A stretch of DNA of 37,599 nt. Source: a virus. A model generated the notes under the pieces. It was not told the origin of the DNA. It made no database searches and saw nothing but the letters and a program-made list of their open reading frames with translations. Of this stretch, positions 8,131-15,392 are shown piece after piece. Numbering within the stretch: the first letter of the stretch is position 1; every line of letters begins with the position of its first letter. A program made the position numbers and the translations under genes. The DNA is taken from the IMG/VR virus record IMGVR_UViG_3300022858_000070, positions 1 through 37,599 of that record, one strand, 5' to 3'.

Positions 8131-8756
8131 TACCCCTTTGTCCCCCTTTTTAGTTCTAGCTTGAGTGCCCGGTTTTCCTCTTGAAGTTGCTTTATTCGTT
8201 TACTCTTACCGTCCTGATAACCTTTGTTGAAACCATCACGATAGCCCTTGCTGTGTTCAATACTGTGGCTACCGATAGTAGTGAGTTCTAGATTCTCTAT
8301 TCGGTTATCGTCCTTGATGCCGTTTTTGTGATGAACTAATTCCCAAGACTGGAGGCATCTTCCTAAGTGCCTTGCCATAACGAGCCGATGTTCCAATAGT
8401 CTGTTAGCATGAGTGCTCATTGGTAGATAAAATTCGTCTTCATCCGTTAGTAAAACACTAATATAGCCCTTGATGGTTTTAAATCTACCAGTTTTATAAG
8501 AATGTGATTCCTTGCCACTTTTGATGATGCCAGGCTTTCTTGGTACCCCCCTTCGTGATTCATGAACTCTAGCCCTTGCGGGGGTTAGCACATATTCACG
8601 GCACTGAATGCAATACCTTGAAACAGGTATGCCATGCTTCAGATAAACCCATCGTTCTTTACCACATTTAGGGCAGGCACACCACATCCAATAATTGGTG
8701 CCTTTTCTGCCAATATCAAATCCCCTTTTTGTCTCACCTATCTGTATATTAATCAT
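8130..8756 (-). CDS. HNH homing-type endonuclease
   Basis: 208 residues. An N-terminal zinc ribbon (C28-x2-C31 and C49-x2-C52) is followed by a beta-hairpin that introduces the HNH_3-type nuclease core: EHRLVMARHLGR (~122-133), WELVHHKNGIKDDNRIENLEL (~138-158), where H142/H143, N145 and N151/N155 are the expected metal and phosphate ligands. The C-terminus (~185-203) is a short coiled coil rich in Lys and Glu. This is a free-standing homing-endonuclease type, inserted between tail-terminator and major tail genes. It has its own promoter at 8763-8792; the expected start of transcription falls on the A of the ATG and there is no ribosome binding site, so a leaderless mRNA is likely. Confidence 0.88.
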   Translation of the reverse strand: MINIQIGETKRGFDIGRKGTNYWMWCACPKCGKERWVYLKHGIPVSRYCIQCREYVLTPARARVHESRRGVPRKPGIIKSGKESHSYKTGRFKTIKGYISVLLTDEDEFYLPMSTHANRLLEHRLVMARHLGRCLQSWELVHHKNGIKDDNRIENLELTTIGSHSIEHSKGYRDGFNKGYQDGKSKRIKQLQEENRALKLELKRGTKG

Positions 8757-8762
8757 GCAATA

Positions 8763-8792
8763 AGTATATCACTATTGGCACTATATTGTCAA
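8763..8792 (-). promoter_or_regulatory. sigma-70-type promoter of the HNH cassette
   Basis: Minus strand TTGACA (8787-8792), 18-base spacer, TATACT (8763-8768). The -10 box ends six bases before the HNH ATG, so +1 should fall on or next to the start codon. The promoter starts right after the stop of the tail-terminator gene and is inside the direct-repeat borders. Confidence 0.75.
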
Positions 8793-8795
8793 GAC

Positions 8796-8812
8796 TTAGA
8801 CATCAGCACGAA
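8796..8812. repeat. direct repeat, right copy, flanking HNH cassette
   Basis: Matches 7909-7925 in 15 of 17 bases, including an identical ATCAGCACGAA core. It contains the last codons and TAA stop of the tail-terminator gene. The ~870 bases between the copies hold the promoter, HNH gene, 45-residue gene and terminator. Confidence 0.7.
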
Positions 8813-9209
8813 TCATAATCGAGAAAAAGCAAAGTGTCTGAAAGTAATTTGGAACCAATTCATCCACGATATCCTGCCCCTGAACTTCCTCAATGGCCGA
8901 CATGATATAGTAAGAGCCTACCTTTACCATCTGGATTCCCTGAAGGGCGTTAAACAAAGCTCGGTAGACTTCCCTAGCTTCAATAGGATTATCGGCCCAG
9001 CAGTTAAACTGAACCGATGGGGAGACTACCTTTTCAATATGAGGGTTTGAAGTTCCGCCTCTGGTAAAATAAGATACTGCGGGCCGAGCAGCGTTCTCAG
9101 GTAAGCGAGGACAGTATATCCGGTCACTCACCAAGGCTATTAAAGGGTCAACCTTTGTCGATGATGTGGTCAGGTAAGTTCTTAAAACAGAATTGGTATC
9201 TGTTATCAT
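8796..9209 (-). CDS. tail terminator protein (gp11/DUF3168-like)
   Basis: 137 residues, the right length for the protein that caps the tail tube and stops its polymerisation. It shows the pattern of the family: N-terminal helix (VLRTYLTTSSTKV) then LIALVSDRIYCPRLPENAARPAVSY, a middle strand with VQFNCWADNPIEAREVYRALF, and a final strand FFSIMIRADV. Order stopper, gp10-like, terminator, major tail protein is the normal siphophage order. Its start overlaps the preceding gene by four bases (ATGA). Its last codons are repeated at 7909-7925, beyond the inserted HNH cassette. Confidence 0.75.
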   Translation of the reverse strand: MITDTNSVLRTYLTTSSTKVDPLIALVSDRIYCPRLPENAARPAVSYFTRGGTSNPHIEKVVSPSVQFNCWADNPIEAREVYRALFNALQGIQMVKVGSYYIMSAIEEVQGQDIVDELVPNYFQTLCFFSIMIRADV

Positions 9210-9577
9210 TTCAGTTCAGCCCTTATTCCTTCCGGAAGTTTCTTAATGTTCTTATCCAATGCCGGCTTGAAGTAAGGTTGAGCACCCATCTTTCGAGTTC
9301 CCGTTTCCAAGTAGCCGCCATAACCGCTCGTAGAATAGACAGCACCCTCCATCTCGCTCTTTGCGACCTCACCGCCGGGACCAACTTCATATTTAATTGA
9401 CCGCCTGTTATTCCCCGTTAAGTGCGGGCTAAATTTAATGGCATCACTGGCAATGGCTGCCACGGTATCCTTAAGTGATTTCTCGGTAGCCTTCTTTACC
9501 TTATCAACTACCTCTTTTGTTTTGAGGTTGGTTATCATATTGACTGTTAGTTTCAACGGCTCACCCTCATCCAGCAT
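9206..9577 (-). CDS. tail completion / neck protein (HK97 gp10-like)
   Basis: 123 residues. Diagnostic features of the HK97 gp10 family are an N-terminal helix rich in Lys (VVDKVKKATEKSLKDTVAAI), a PHLTGNNRRSI segment, and YGGYLETGTRKMGAQPYFKPALD, the common Y-x-x-Y-x-E-x-G-T-x-x-x-x-x-P-F/Y motif near the C-terminus. These proteins join the tail end to the head. It overlaps the stopper gene by 25 bases; the in-frame ATG at 9577 is used here although a start at the internal M14 (ATG, MITNLKTKE) is also possible. Confidence 0.82.
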   Translation of the reverse strand: MLDEGEPLKLTVNMITNLKTKEVVDKVKKATEKSLKDTVAAIASDAIKFSPHLTGNNRRSIKYEVGPGGEVAKSEMEGAVYSTSGYGGYLETGTRKMGAQPYFKPALDKNIKKLPEGIRAELK

Positions 9578-9879
9578 TGTTTGTGATGACTGGTGGAATC
9601 ATCTGCATACTCCTGAATTAAAAGAACCTCATAAGTGATTCCTGATATAACAACTCTATCCTGTTCAGTAATATCTTCATCCCCGATAAAGAGTTTATAG
9701 TCAGCAATAACCAACTCAGCACCGACCTTGATTTCCCTGCCACTACTTGAAGTCAATCTACACGGTTCATTGGTTAAATGGTCAGCCCATGCGAGAACAG
9801 GATTGCCATATCCATCAGCAACACCTTCAGTATATCTCTGGACAGTACAAGTATGTATCAATAAACTATCGTAGCTCAT
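9553..9879 (-). CDS. head-tail connector / stopper protein
   Basis: 108 residues matching the head-closure (Phage_H_T_join type) pattern: an N-terminal strand HTCTVQRYTEG, then YGNPVLAW, PCRLTSSSGREI, a central LFIGDEDITEQDRVVISGITYEV, and a C-terminal strand. Such proteins form the ring that closes the head once DNA is packaged and provide the tail docking site. It overlaps the adaptor gene by four bases (ATGA at 9876-9879) and the gp10-like gene downstream, so the three are translationally coupled. Confidence 0.78.
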   Translation of the reverse strand: MSYDSLLIHTCTVQRYTEGVADGYGNPVLAWADHLTNEPCRLTSSSGREIKVGAELVIADYKLFIGDEDITEQDRVVISGITYEVLLIQEYADDSTSHHKQCWMRVSR

Positions 9880-10205
9880 TCTGTATCAGCATAATCAGGT
9901 TCAGACCACTCAAACACAGGAGTTGAAACATCCTTCTCCCTAAGTTTCGCAGCCAATGAAAGCATATTCGCAACTACTTTTTGGGTATAGGAATAGTCGC
10001 CGATGTGCTCACTATCAGCATTGGTGGCATAAGAAGCAGCCCATGCTTCTAAAGCCTCGGCAGCAGCCTGATTTATGTTATTTGAATTATTAGACAGGAA
10101 GACTCCTATTTCCTCATCGGTGAATTTATAATCAGCTAAGATAGTATCGCCAATTAACAGGCGAACCTTGCCGACATTAGTAGTAATATCGTATGTTGCG
10201 CTCAT
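9876..10205 (-). CDS. head-tail adaptor protein (gp6/gp15-like)
   Basis: 109 residues, helical, with the adaptor pattern: YDITTNVGKVRLLIGDT near the N-terminus, FTDEEIGVFLSNN, and a long Ala-rich helix (AAAEALEAWAASYATN). The family forms a ring of twelve under the portal. It overlaps the last codons of the repeat protein upstream (ATGA) and is coupled to the stopper gene downstream. Confidence 0.8.
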   Translation of the reverse strand: MSATYDITTNVGKVRLLIGDTILADYKFTDEEIGVFLSNNSNNINQAAAEALEAWAASYATNADSEHIGDYSYTQKVVANMLSLAAKLREKDVSTPVFEWSEPDYADTE

Positions 10206-11881
10206 TTAAAACATCTCCTTATCCGCCTGTAAATACTCATCCGTGACGGTAAAAGCCTTGTCTGGTTTAATCGTGATATGGGCAGCCTGAGCAGGTCACG
10301 TAAAACTATACAGATATCAACAATCACGGATATAGTTAATCCTGTAGAGATAGTTACCAGTCTGTTAAACCTTTTTACTATAGACACGGAAACCGCTAGA
10401 CTGGTTGACATGGTTCTCAACCGGCCAATTGTTCTGGCAAGAGTCACACTAACTGCCAGCCCAGTAGATGTTATTACTGTCCTGCTAACAGTTCTCGCTA
10501 CGGATACGGCTACGGTTAAGCCTGTGCTAACATCCCTTATGAAAGCCGCCTGCTTCGCTATAATACTATTTACCGTCAGTGCTGTGGAGGTAGTGATTAT
10601 CTTAGTCCAAGACCTTACCAAACTAACTGAGATTGTCAGTCCTGTCTGAATTGCCCTACTAAACGCCACTTGCTTAGTTATAACGGTATTTATAGTCAGT
10701 GCTGTAGATGTTGCAATTGCCCTGCCATAGCCCTTTAGAACGGTAGCACTCGCTGTTAAACCAGGAGACGTGGCAATTGTCTTACTCCACAATTTCACTA
10801 TACTAATGGCAATAGTAAGATTGGCAATTGAAGCCCTAGTATAAGTCACGGCCCTTGATATAGTGGCAGACACCCTCAAAGCAGTGGTTGTGGCTCTGGT
10901 TATTGCTATCTGTTTAGTTATTGCTGTACTTACTGCCAATGCTGTAGTGACTGTGAACTTCTTACCCGTAGCCCTAACTATAGAGACAGCAGCCGTCAGA
11001 CCAGTTGCAGTAGCTATCGTTCTACCCATAGACCTTGCTATAGATACGGCTATTGATAATCCTGCACTCGTTCCCCTGTCCCAAGCCACATCTCTATCTA
11101 TAGTAGCGGAGGCCGTTAAGCCAGCAGAAATAGCCCTTGTGAAAGTAAGAACCCTATCTATTACTGACGATATCGTTAGTCCTGCTGAAGAAGCCCTTGT
11201 GAAAGTCAATACTCTATCTAGTGTAGCAGAGATAGCTAAACCGCAAGATGTAGCGATTGCTCTACCCCAGCCTTTAAGTACAGTAGCCGCTATAGTCAGT
11301 CCTGGGGAGGTCCCCCTATCCCAAGCCGCCTTATATGCGATTGTAGATGATGCCGTTAATCCTGGTAATAAAGATATGGGGTAGTTTACTGGTGCTCGGT
11401 CTCCCCACTCTTCAAACATAAGGTCGCCCCCCAAGTAAGTAGTCCAGCTTGAGCCTGAGTTGCTGCTGTATTCTTCAGAGCCCCCATCGTAAGTTGGAGA
11501 ACTGCTATCAAATCTACACCTAACGCTATTAGAGACGTCCCCAGATGGTGCTCTTATTACAATGGCATATTTGGTATCGGCATTAAGGTTAGAGCCAGCA
11601 CCTAAAGTTATTTCATACCAGAGTCCACCAGTGTCTTCGGTAAGAAGATTGCCGTTAGTAGTGCCAGAGCATAAATCCTCGCCGTTAGGATGACTACTAC
11701 CATCAGTATCTCTAATGCTTACCGTAACTGTTCCTGGTGAGCCTGCACGATACAGTAACAGTTTAACACTGGTAATCGTATGAGCATTTGCTGGCGTAAA
11801 GGTTTGTGCTCGCCAGTTACTTCCACGTATTATTCTATAACTACTATCACCAGTGTTATAGTATTCGTATAGAGTTGACAT
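10202..11881 (-). CDS. virion-surface-like protein with eighteen 20-residue repeats
   Basis: 559 residues. Residues 1-163 form a beta-sandwich-like domain (WRAQTFTPANAHTITSVKLL, GSPGTVTVSIRDTDGSSHP, LNADTKYAIVIRAPSG) of the kind found in adhesins. Residues 164-523 are 18 units of exactly 20 residues, each with a core like TSTGLTISVSI and a basic residue near the start; Gly-Leu (or Ala-Leu) recurs at 174, 194, 214 up to 514. A beta-solenoid or fibrous stack is plausible. The last ~30 residues are Arg-rich and unlike the rest, while the -1 frame encodes a normal-looking tail (ITIKPDKAFTVTDEYLQAD) ending at 10206, so a one-base indel near 10290-10300 is likely. Gene position is between capsid and neck genes. 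Confidence 0.75.
   Translation of the reverse strand: MSTLYEYYNTGDSSYRIIRGSNWRAQTFTPANAHTITSVKLLLYRAGSPGTVTVSIRDTDGSSHPNGEDLCSGTTNGNLLTEDTGGLWYEITLGAGSNLNADTKYAIVIRAPSGDVSNSVRCRFDSSSPTYDGGSEEYSSNSGSSWTTYLGGDLMFEEWGDRAPVNYPISLLPGLTASSTIAYKAAWDRGTSPGLTIAATVLKGWGRAIATSCGLAISATLDRVLTFTRASSAGLTISSVIDRVLTFTRAISAGLTASATIDRDVAWDRGTSAGLSIAVSIARSMGRTIATATGLTAAVSIVRATGKKFTVTTALAVSTAITKQIAITRATTTALRVSATISRAVTYTRASIANLTIAISIVKLWSKTIATSPGLTASATVLKGYGRAIATSTALTINTVITKQVAFSRAIQTGLTISVSLVRSWTKIITTSTALTVNSIIAKQAAFIRDVSTGLTVAVSVARTVSRTVITSTGLAVSVTLARTIGRLRTMSTSLAVSVSIVKRFNRLVTISTGLTISVIVDICIVLRDLLRLPISRLNQTRLLPSRMSIYRRIRRCFK
10313..11392 (-). repeat. array of eighteen 60-bp tandem repeats
   Basis: The array encodes residues 164-523 of the repeat protein. 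Units are all 60 bp with no length change, but only moderately alike in sequence, so they are old or selected duplicates rather than fresh slippage products. The lack of stop codons on the opposite strand across the array is a by-product of the repeat composition. Confidence 0.85.
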
Positions 11882-11889
11882 TTAGTTCC

Positions 11890-12207
11890 TCACAGCTTTA
11901 GTTCTGTCCCTACCCACTGCTGTGCAGCAGCTACTTTGTCGTGCGCCCTCTTAAAAGCCTCTAGCTTTGCCTTGACTACATCTATAGCCTGTTGCTTGGT
12001 AGCATCAATCGGCAGACTAATAGATATGCTTCTGAAAGGCACAAGCTCCTTATGAGTAGGAACTATTTCACCTTCATAGGTTGCTGGTCTATCGGGCACA
12101 TCTACCCAGCACTGGTCATAACCAGCCTCGCCTTCTTCAAAGAACATATCCGCCCCAACAACAATTTTATCTGGACTGAAGCCTATGTCTCTGATTTTAG
12201 CTTTCAT
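11890..12207 (-). CDS. hypothetical protein
   Basis: 105 residues. A strand-rich first half (KIRDIGFSPDKIVVGADMFF, YDQCWVDVPD, FRSISISLPI) is followed by a C-terminal helix (AIDVVKAKLEAFKRAHDKVAA). It starts with a good site (AAAGGAGGCAATTATG) and ends nine bases before the repeat-protein gene. The fold resembles small accessory proteins of head or neck modules, but I do not recognise a family. Confidence 0.7.
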   Translation of the reverse strand: MKAKIRDIGFSPDKIVVGADMFFEEGEAGYDQCWVDVPDRPATYEGEIVPTHKELVPFRSISISLPIDATKQQAIDVVKAKLEAFKRAHDKVAAAQQWVGTELKL

Positions 12208-12236
12208 AATTGCCTCCTTTCAGGCATGCTTACCCC

Positions 12237-12268
12237 TCAAAATAGGGGCAGAGATTCAACCCTGCCCC
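12237..12268 (-). terminator. probable terminator after the 138-residue structural gene
   Basis: GGGGCAG (minus strand, 12262-12268) pairs with CTGCCCC (12245-12251) as a perfect 7-bp stem with a ten-base loop, followed by TATTTTGA. It lies between the stop of the 12277 gene and the next gene start. The U-tract is imperfect, so partial termination is likely. Confidence 0.6.
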
Positions 12269-12276
12269 ACAATACT

Positions 12277-12693
12277 CTATGCCTGGTTTATAGTGCTCTG
12301 TCCGTCAATGGTCAGGGTGTCCGTGTTTTCCATAGCTAGTACCGCATTGAAGCAGCACTCTATGAAAGCCACGTCATCATCGTTATTGCAAACGTGAATA
12401 CCTGCTACGTTCTTAGTGGCTGTTACTGTTAGTACATGGTCAAATGTAATTGTATCACCAGCAGTATTGACCGTAGCACCGCCAACAGTATCTATTGCTT
12501 GGATTGCCAGTCCGCCATCCGTGTGATGTGTAGCAGTATCAGCAGGGTCAGCATAAGTTGAGCCTACTACTGCCGTGCATGGTGTGGCCATGTTTAAGGC
12601 AACTATGCTCTCCATGCCTGTTGCGAGTTCTTCTCTCCAAAGTAAAATTAGTTCAGAAATTCCAGAATCTGTGACTACTTGTGTTTGAGCCAT
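12277..12693 (-). CDS. putative structural protein, beta-rich
   Basis: 138 residues. A short helical N-terminus (DSGISELILLWREELATGME) precedes a beta-rich Thr/Val/Asp domain (TVGGATVNTAGDTITFDHVL, TVTATKNVAGIHVCNNDDD, ENTDTLTIDGQST). Its own strong ribosome binding site (ACGGAGGTACAATACAATG) and the terminator after it suggest high expression, as expected for a capsid decoration or other abundant virion protein. This is inference from composition and position in the head module. Confidence 0.6.
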   Translation of the reverse strand: MAQTQVVTDSGISELILLWREELATGMESIVALNMATPCTAVVGSTYADPADTATHHTDGGLAIQAIDTVGGATVNTAGDTITFDHVLTVTATKNVAGIHVCNNDDDVAFIECCFNAVLAMENTDTLTIDGQSTINQA

Positions 12694-12765
12694 TGTATTG
12701 TACCTCCGTTATTTATTTGTGTTACAAGCGTGGGTTTTCCAATTTGAGCCTTTTGAAAAATAAAA

Positions 12766-12894
12766 TCATTTCTCTCCTTTGAATAGTGCCTTGATTGTTC
12801 CCCAAATATCTATGTCGTATGTTTCTGTCACTCTAACGTGGCCCTCACCACGTTGTTCCTCACTGCTACTTTTAAGTTTCCATACCACCTTCAT
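12766..12894 (-). CDS. small hypothetical protein
   Basis: 42 residues from ATG 12892-12894, with AAGGAGATTAA as ribosome binding site. The sequence is charged (MKVVWKLKSSSEEQRGEGHV) and ends in an amphipathic stretch (IDIWGTIKALFKGEK). It directly follows the 50-residue membrane protein gene. Function unknown. Confidence 0.5.
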   Translation of the reverse strand: MKVVWKLKSSSEEQRGEGHVRVTETYDIDIWGTIKALFKGEK

Positions 12895-12903
12895 TTAATC
12901 TCC

Positions 12904-13056
12904 TTACTTAAAATACGAAAAAGTATAGGGTCTACGTTGTATTTTCCTTCCTAGATACATAATTATTGTAGGTATACCGTAAACGATAAAAAGTATACTA
13001 CAGATAATAATTAGAGCAATTTCCCAACCCGCTGTATATAACTGCCAGTTAAACAT
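12904..13056 (-). CDS. small single-pass membrane protein
   Basis: 50 residues with one clear transmembrane helix (~13-34: IALIIICSILFIVYGIPTII) followed by a basic tail (GRKIQRRPYTFSYF), so N-out/C-in by the positive-inside rule. Its ATG (13054-13056) overlaps the end of the upstream zinc-protein gene, whose AAAGGAGGGAAAG supplies the ribosome binding site. Several such tiny membrane proteins occur in this genome; role unknown. Confidence 0.6.
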   Translation of the reverse strand: MFNWQLYTAGWEIALIIICSILFIVYGIPTIIMYLGRKIQRRPYTFSYFK

Positions 13057-13537
13057 CTTTCCCTCCTTTGAATAACAATGGGTCTACATTGTATTTCCTG
13101 CACACTGGACAAGTTAGTTTGATATTTGCGTGGATAGCTTGCCATAGAGTCTCAGGCGCAGGTATGCCAGTTCTATATCTTTCTAATATTTTCTTACCCT
13201 TCTCCGGCCTGTTAGCCTCTGCATAAGCTACCCTTCGCCTGTGATAAGATGATAGATATGCTACGAATAGTGAGTCTATAACAAACTTACCCAGGCACTT
13301 AGGGCTAATACATGAAGGAGGGTCTGGAGGCTGTATACTTATCGGTGTGGCGATTAACTGCCCAACCATGCCTGCACAGTTCGGGCAAATAGCACGTTTC
13401 CGTATCCGGCCTCCACCAATATCAATATCCTTTATCACCATTTGTGTATTGCACTCTATACAGATACCGTTCCTGTGGCTGGCATTGACTGTTGTCCTTA
13501 TCCGCTTTCTGCCTGTTGTTTTCTCTATGTTATCCAA
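13049..13537 (-). CDS. multi-zinc-ribbon protein
   Basis: 162 residues with several paired cysteines: CIECN (~26-30), CPNCAG (~51-56), C-x4-C (CISPKC, ~76-81) and CPVCRKYN (~143-150). The spacing suggests two zinc ribbons separated by a helical, Arg/Lys-rich middle (SSYHRRRVAYAEANRPEKGK). It sits just after the capsid gene, an odd place for a DNA- or RNA-binding protein, and is followed by two small genes. I do not recognise the family; a regulatory or virion-packaged nucleic-acid-binding role is possible. Confidence 0.65.
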   Translation of the reverse strand: MDNIEKTTGRKRIRTTVNASHRNGICIECNTQMVIKDIDIGGGRIRKRAICPNCAGMVGQLIATPISIQPPDPPSCISPKCLGKFVIDSLFVAYLSSYHRRRVAYAEANRPEKGKKILERYRTGIPAPETLWQAIHANIKLTCPVCRKYNVDPLLFKGGKDV

Positions 13538-13560
13538 TTTTCTCTCCTTTTATTTATTCC

Positions 13561-13773
13561 CTATTCCCTGAATGCAGTTACCATTGCGTCAAAAGCCTTG
13601 CGGAGTTTATCAAGCCTGCCGTCTGATTGAACGCCCCGCCCTTCAAACTCAGACTTCAGTGTAGATATTAGCCTTGTCCCGAAGTCCTTTGCTTCTGGGA
13701 TTTCCTTCATTACAGCGAATACATCAGCTATTTCCTGCTTTAGTTCTACTGGCATAACTTTTCTATTATTCAT
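13561..13773 (-). CDS. small helical protein
   Basis: 70 residues, fully helical by composition (VELKQEIADVFAVMKEIPEA, DKLRKAFDAMVTAFRE), preceded by CAGGAGGAAAATATG. It is the first gene after the major capsid gene and lies beyond a GC-rich hairpin. Function unknown. Confidence 0.6.
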   Translation of the reverse strand: MNNRKVMPVELKQEIADVFAVMKEIPEAKDFGTRLISTLKSEFEGRGVQSDGRLDKLRKAFDAMVTAFRE

Positions 13774-13793
13774 ATTTTCCTCCTGTAGAATCC

Positions 13794-13831
13794 TGCCGGG
13801 GCCAAGGAAAGGAGTAACCCCAGCCCCGGCA
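13794..13831 (-). other. GC-rich hairpin after the major capsid gene
   Basis: TGCCGGGGC (minus strand, 13823-13831) pairs with GCCCCGGCA (13794-13802) as a perfect 9-bp stem with a 20-base loop, about 30 bases past the capsid stop. No T-run follows, so it is unlikely to be an intrinsic terminator; protection of the capsid mRNA 3' end or a processing site are alternatives. Confidence 0.6.
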
Positions 13832-13860
13832 AGCGAGATTTGAATTGTTTTACTCCTTAT

Positions 13861-15009
13861 TTAAGCGTTGACTTGTCCACCTGCATAGGTAGCTCTCCAG
13901 TCAAGCTCGGTTATACCAAAGAAGTGCCGAACTCGATAGAAGATGTTATCAGTAGCAAAGTCCCCGGACATCGGGCCGATTGCTCCACCACCAATAGTTA
14001 CCTTGTCAGAAGCCTTCATGCAAATCTCAGGGCGTTCATGGCCTCGAAGGAATCCAGCCTCAAGAGCCGCAATGTCATTGGGGTCAGCGAACAGATACCA
14101 CGAAGTATCACCATCGGTATTGTCATCGCATATTGGCAGCCAGGGTTCCACGATTAACTCTAATCCCATCTGTGCCACAACGTTAGTCGTAGGATAGGGG
14201 AGTGGGCCACCAGCACCACCAAGTTCCATCCACTGCTTAGTCGCTGAGGTCAAGATTTGACGAGCAGTCATCTCAAGTGCCGGAGGGACAACAAGGTATT
14301 TTGCCCTGTTCATTATCGGGCTTCCACCAGCATCCGTCCAACTGGCCATCGCCTCAAGCCCTGCTTCAAGATTAGCAATGGTTAGTAAGGCAACAGAGCC
14401 GTTGATTTCTCCTGCGGTAGCATCATCGTATAGATTACCAGCCGCATGAGTCCCGGTGTCGCTTGCATACTGGTTGATAGCCAAATATTGCTCTGTTCGT
14501 AATGCAGCCTTGGCAAACAACATCGGTGTGTTCTTTAACGCTCCCAGGTCATCATTTATCATGGTTTCCAGGGAGATGTCGAACTGCCGACCATACTTTT
14601 TGACATAAAGGGTATATTTGGTCTCATTACGGTCGCTGGCAAGGTATTCGCCCTTCTCAGCGACTTCTGCCAGGCGCTGGTCTCCACCAGTTACGGCGAA
14701 TCTATACCCGCCAATCTGCGGGAAGACACGGGGAACGGTAGATGTCTTGATATATTTCTTCCAGGTAGATTCAGTGGCTTTATACTGAGCCAGAACCTGC
14801 CTATCCAGGACATCACCGAACAGATAGGGGAAGTCTGAAGTAGTCAGCGCTTCCTTCAAAAGATATTCGTGTTTGTGTGAGGGTAAACCCTGGGCGTTAC
14901 TGAGCAGGTCGATAGTTTCCTTCAGCTTCTGCTCATAGCCCTCACCGCGCTGGACTTCTGAAAGGGCTGTAAAGCCATTCCAGTCCTCCATTAGTTTCAT
15001 CATCTCCAT
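13861..15009 (-). CDS. major capsid protein, HK97 fold
   Basis: 382 residues. It has the shape of HK97-type capsid proteins related to the Mu-like/gpT group: helical N-terminus (EQKLKETIDLLSNAQ), LLKEALTTSDFPYLFGDVLDR, a VPRVFPQIGGYRF segment, YVKKYGRQFDISLETMINDD, an Ala-rich spine helix with RTEQYLAINQYAS, and a C-terminal strand region (FYRVRHFFGITELDWRA). No long N-terminal scaffold region is present, in line with a separate protease-scaffold gene upstream. The start has AGGATACATCATG. It follows the decoration-like gene and a 113-residue gene. Confidence 0.85.
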   Translation of the reverse strand: MEMMKLMEDWNGFTALSEVQRGEGYEQKLKETIDLLSNAQGLPSHKHEYLLKEALTTSDFPYLFGDVLDRQVLAQYKATESTWKKYIKTSTVPRVFPQIGGYRFAVTGGDQRLAEVAEKGEYLASDRNETKYTLYVKKYGRQFDISLETMINDDLGALKNTPMLFAKAALRTEQYLAINQYASDTGTHAAGNLYDDATAGEINGSVALLTIANLEAGLEAMASWTDAGGSPIMNRAKYLVVPPALEMTARQILTSATKQWMELGGAGGPLPYPTTNVVAQMGLELIVEPWLPICDDNTDGDTSWYLFADPNDIAALEAGFLRGHERPEICMKASDKVTIGGGAIGPMSGDFATDNIFYRVRHFFGITELDWRATYAGGQVNA

Positions 15010-15026
15010 GATGTATCCTCCATAGT

Positions 15027-15368
15027 TTATTTTTGTTCCACCTCCACCTTTTCCGCCTCGTTAATGCGTTCAACAAGTTCTACATCGTTTTTACCAAACC
15101 CCTTGAAGGTATCTATTGCCTTTTTAATTCTGTTGTATTCTTCATCTTCCAACAGAATATTATCCTCTTTGCATTGTTCTAGCTTCATAGCCAGCACATT
15201 CTGCTTGACTAATTCAGCACCGTTCAACTGCAAAGCTGGGACAAACAGTAGATTAAGAATAGAATCCTTAACAGGATAGGGAAACTCGGCATCAATGAAC
15301 TTACCCAGTTTCATCTGGTCTGGGGTTCTCACTATGACCGTGTAGTCTTTTAGGTTTAGTTTACGCAT
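15027..15368 (-). CDS. hypothetical protein before capsid gene
   Basis: 113 residues; N-terminal strand (LKDYTVIVRTPDQM) followed by helices (DSILNLLFVPALQLNGAELV, NRIKKAIDTFKGFGKNDVEL) and a Lys/Glu-rich end. It lies between the decoration-like and capsid genes, with a site AAAAAGGAGTAAAGAGATG. The pattern resembles small helical proteins often found between scaffold and capsid genes; no firm family assignment. Confidence 0.65.
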   Translation of the reverse strand: MRKLNLKDYTVIVRTPDQMKLGKFIDAEFPYPVKDSILNLLFVPALQLNGAELVKQNVLAMKLEQCKEDNILLEDEEYNRIKKAIDTFKGFGKNDVELVERINEAEKVEVEQK

Positions 15369-15392
15369 CTCTTTACTCCTTTTTGTTCTGGT

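Noticed and set aside
8634-9050. 138-residue plus-strand frame over the HNH promoter
   Set aside because: Antisense to the HNH and tail-terminator genes and would erase the promoter region; no start signal.
10278-11384. Two long open frames on the plus strand over the repeat array
   Set aside because: They are the antisense of the 60-bp repeats, which lack antisense stops because of their composition; no ribosome binding site or start context, and all other genes run the other way.
13794-13831. GC-rich hairpin after the capsid gene as a terminator
   Set aside because: No T-run follows the stem on either strand, so only a hairpin is recorded.
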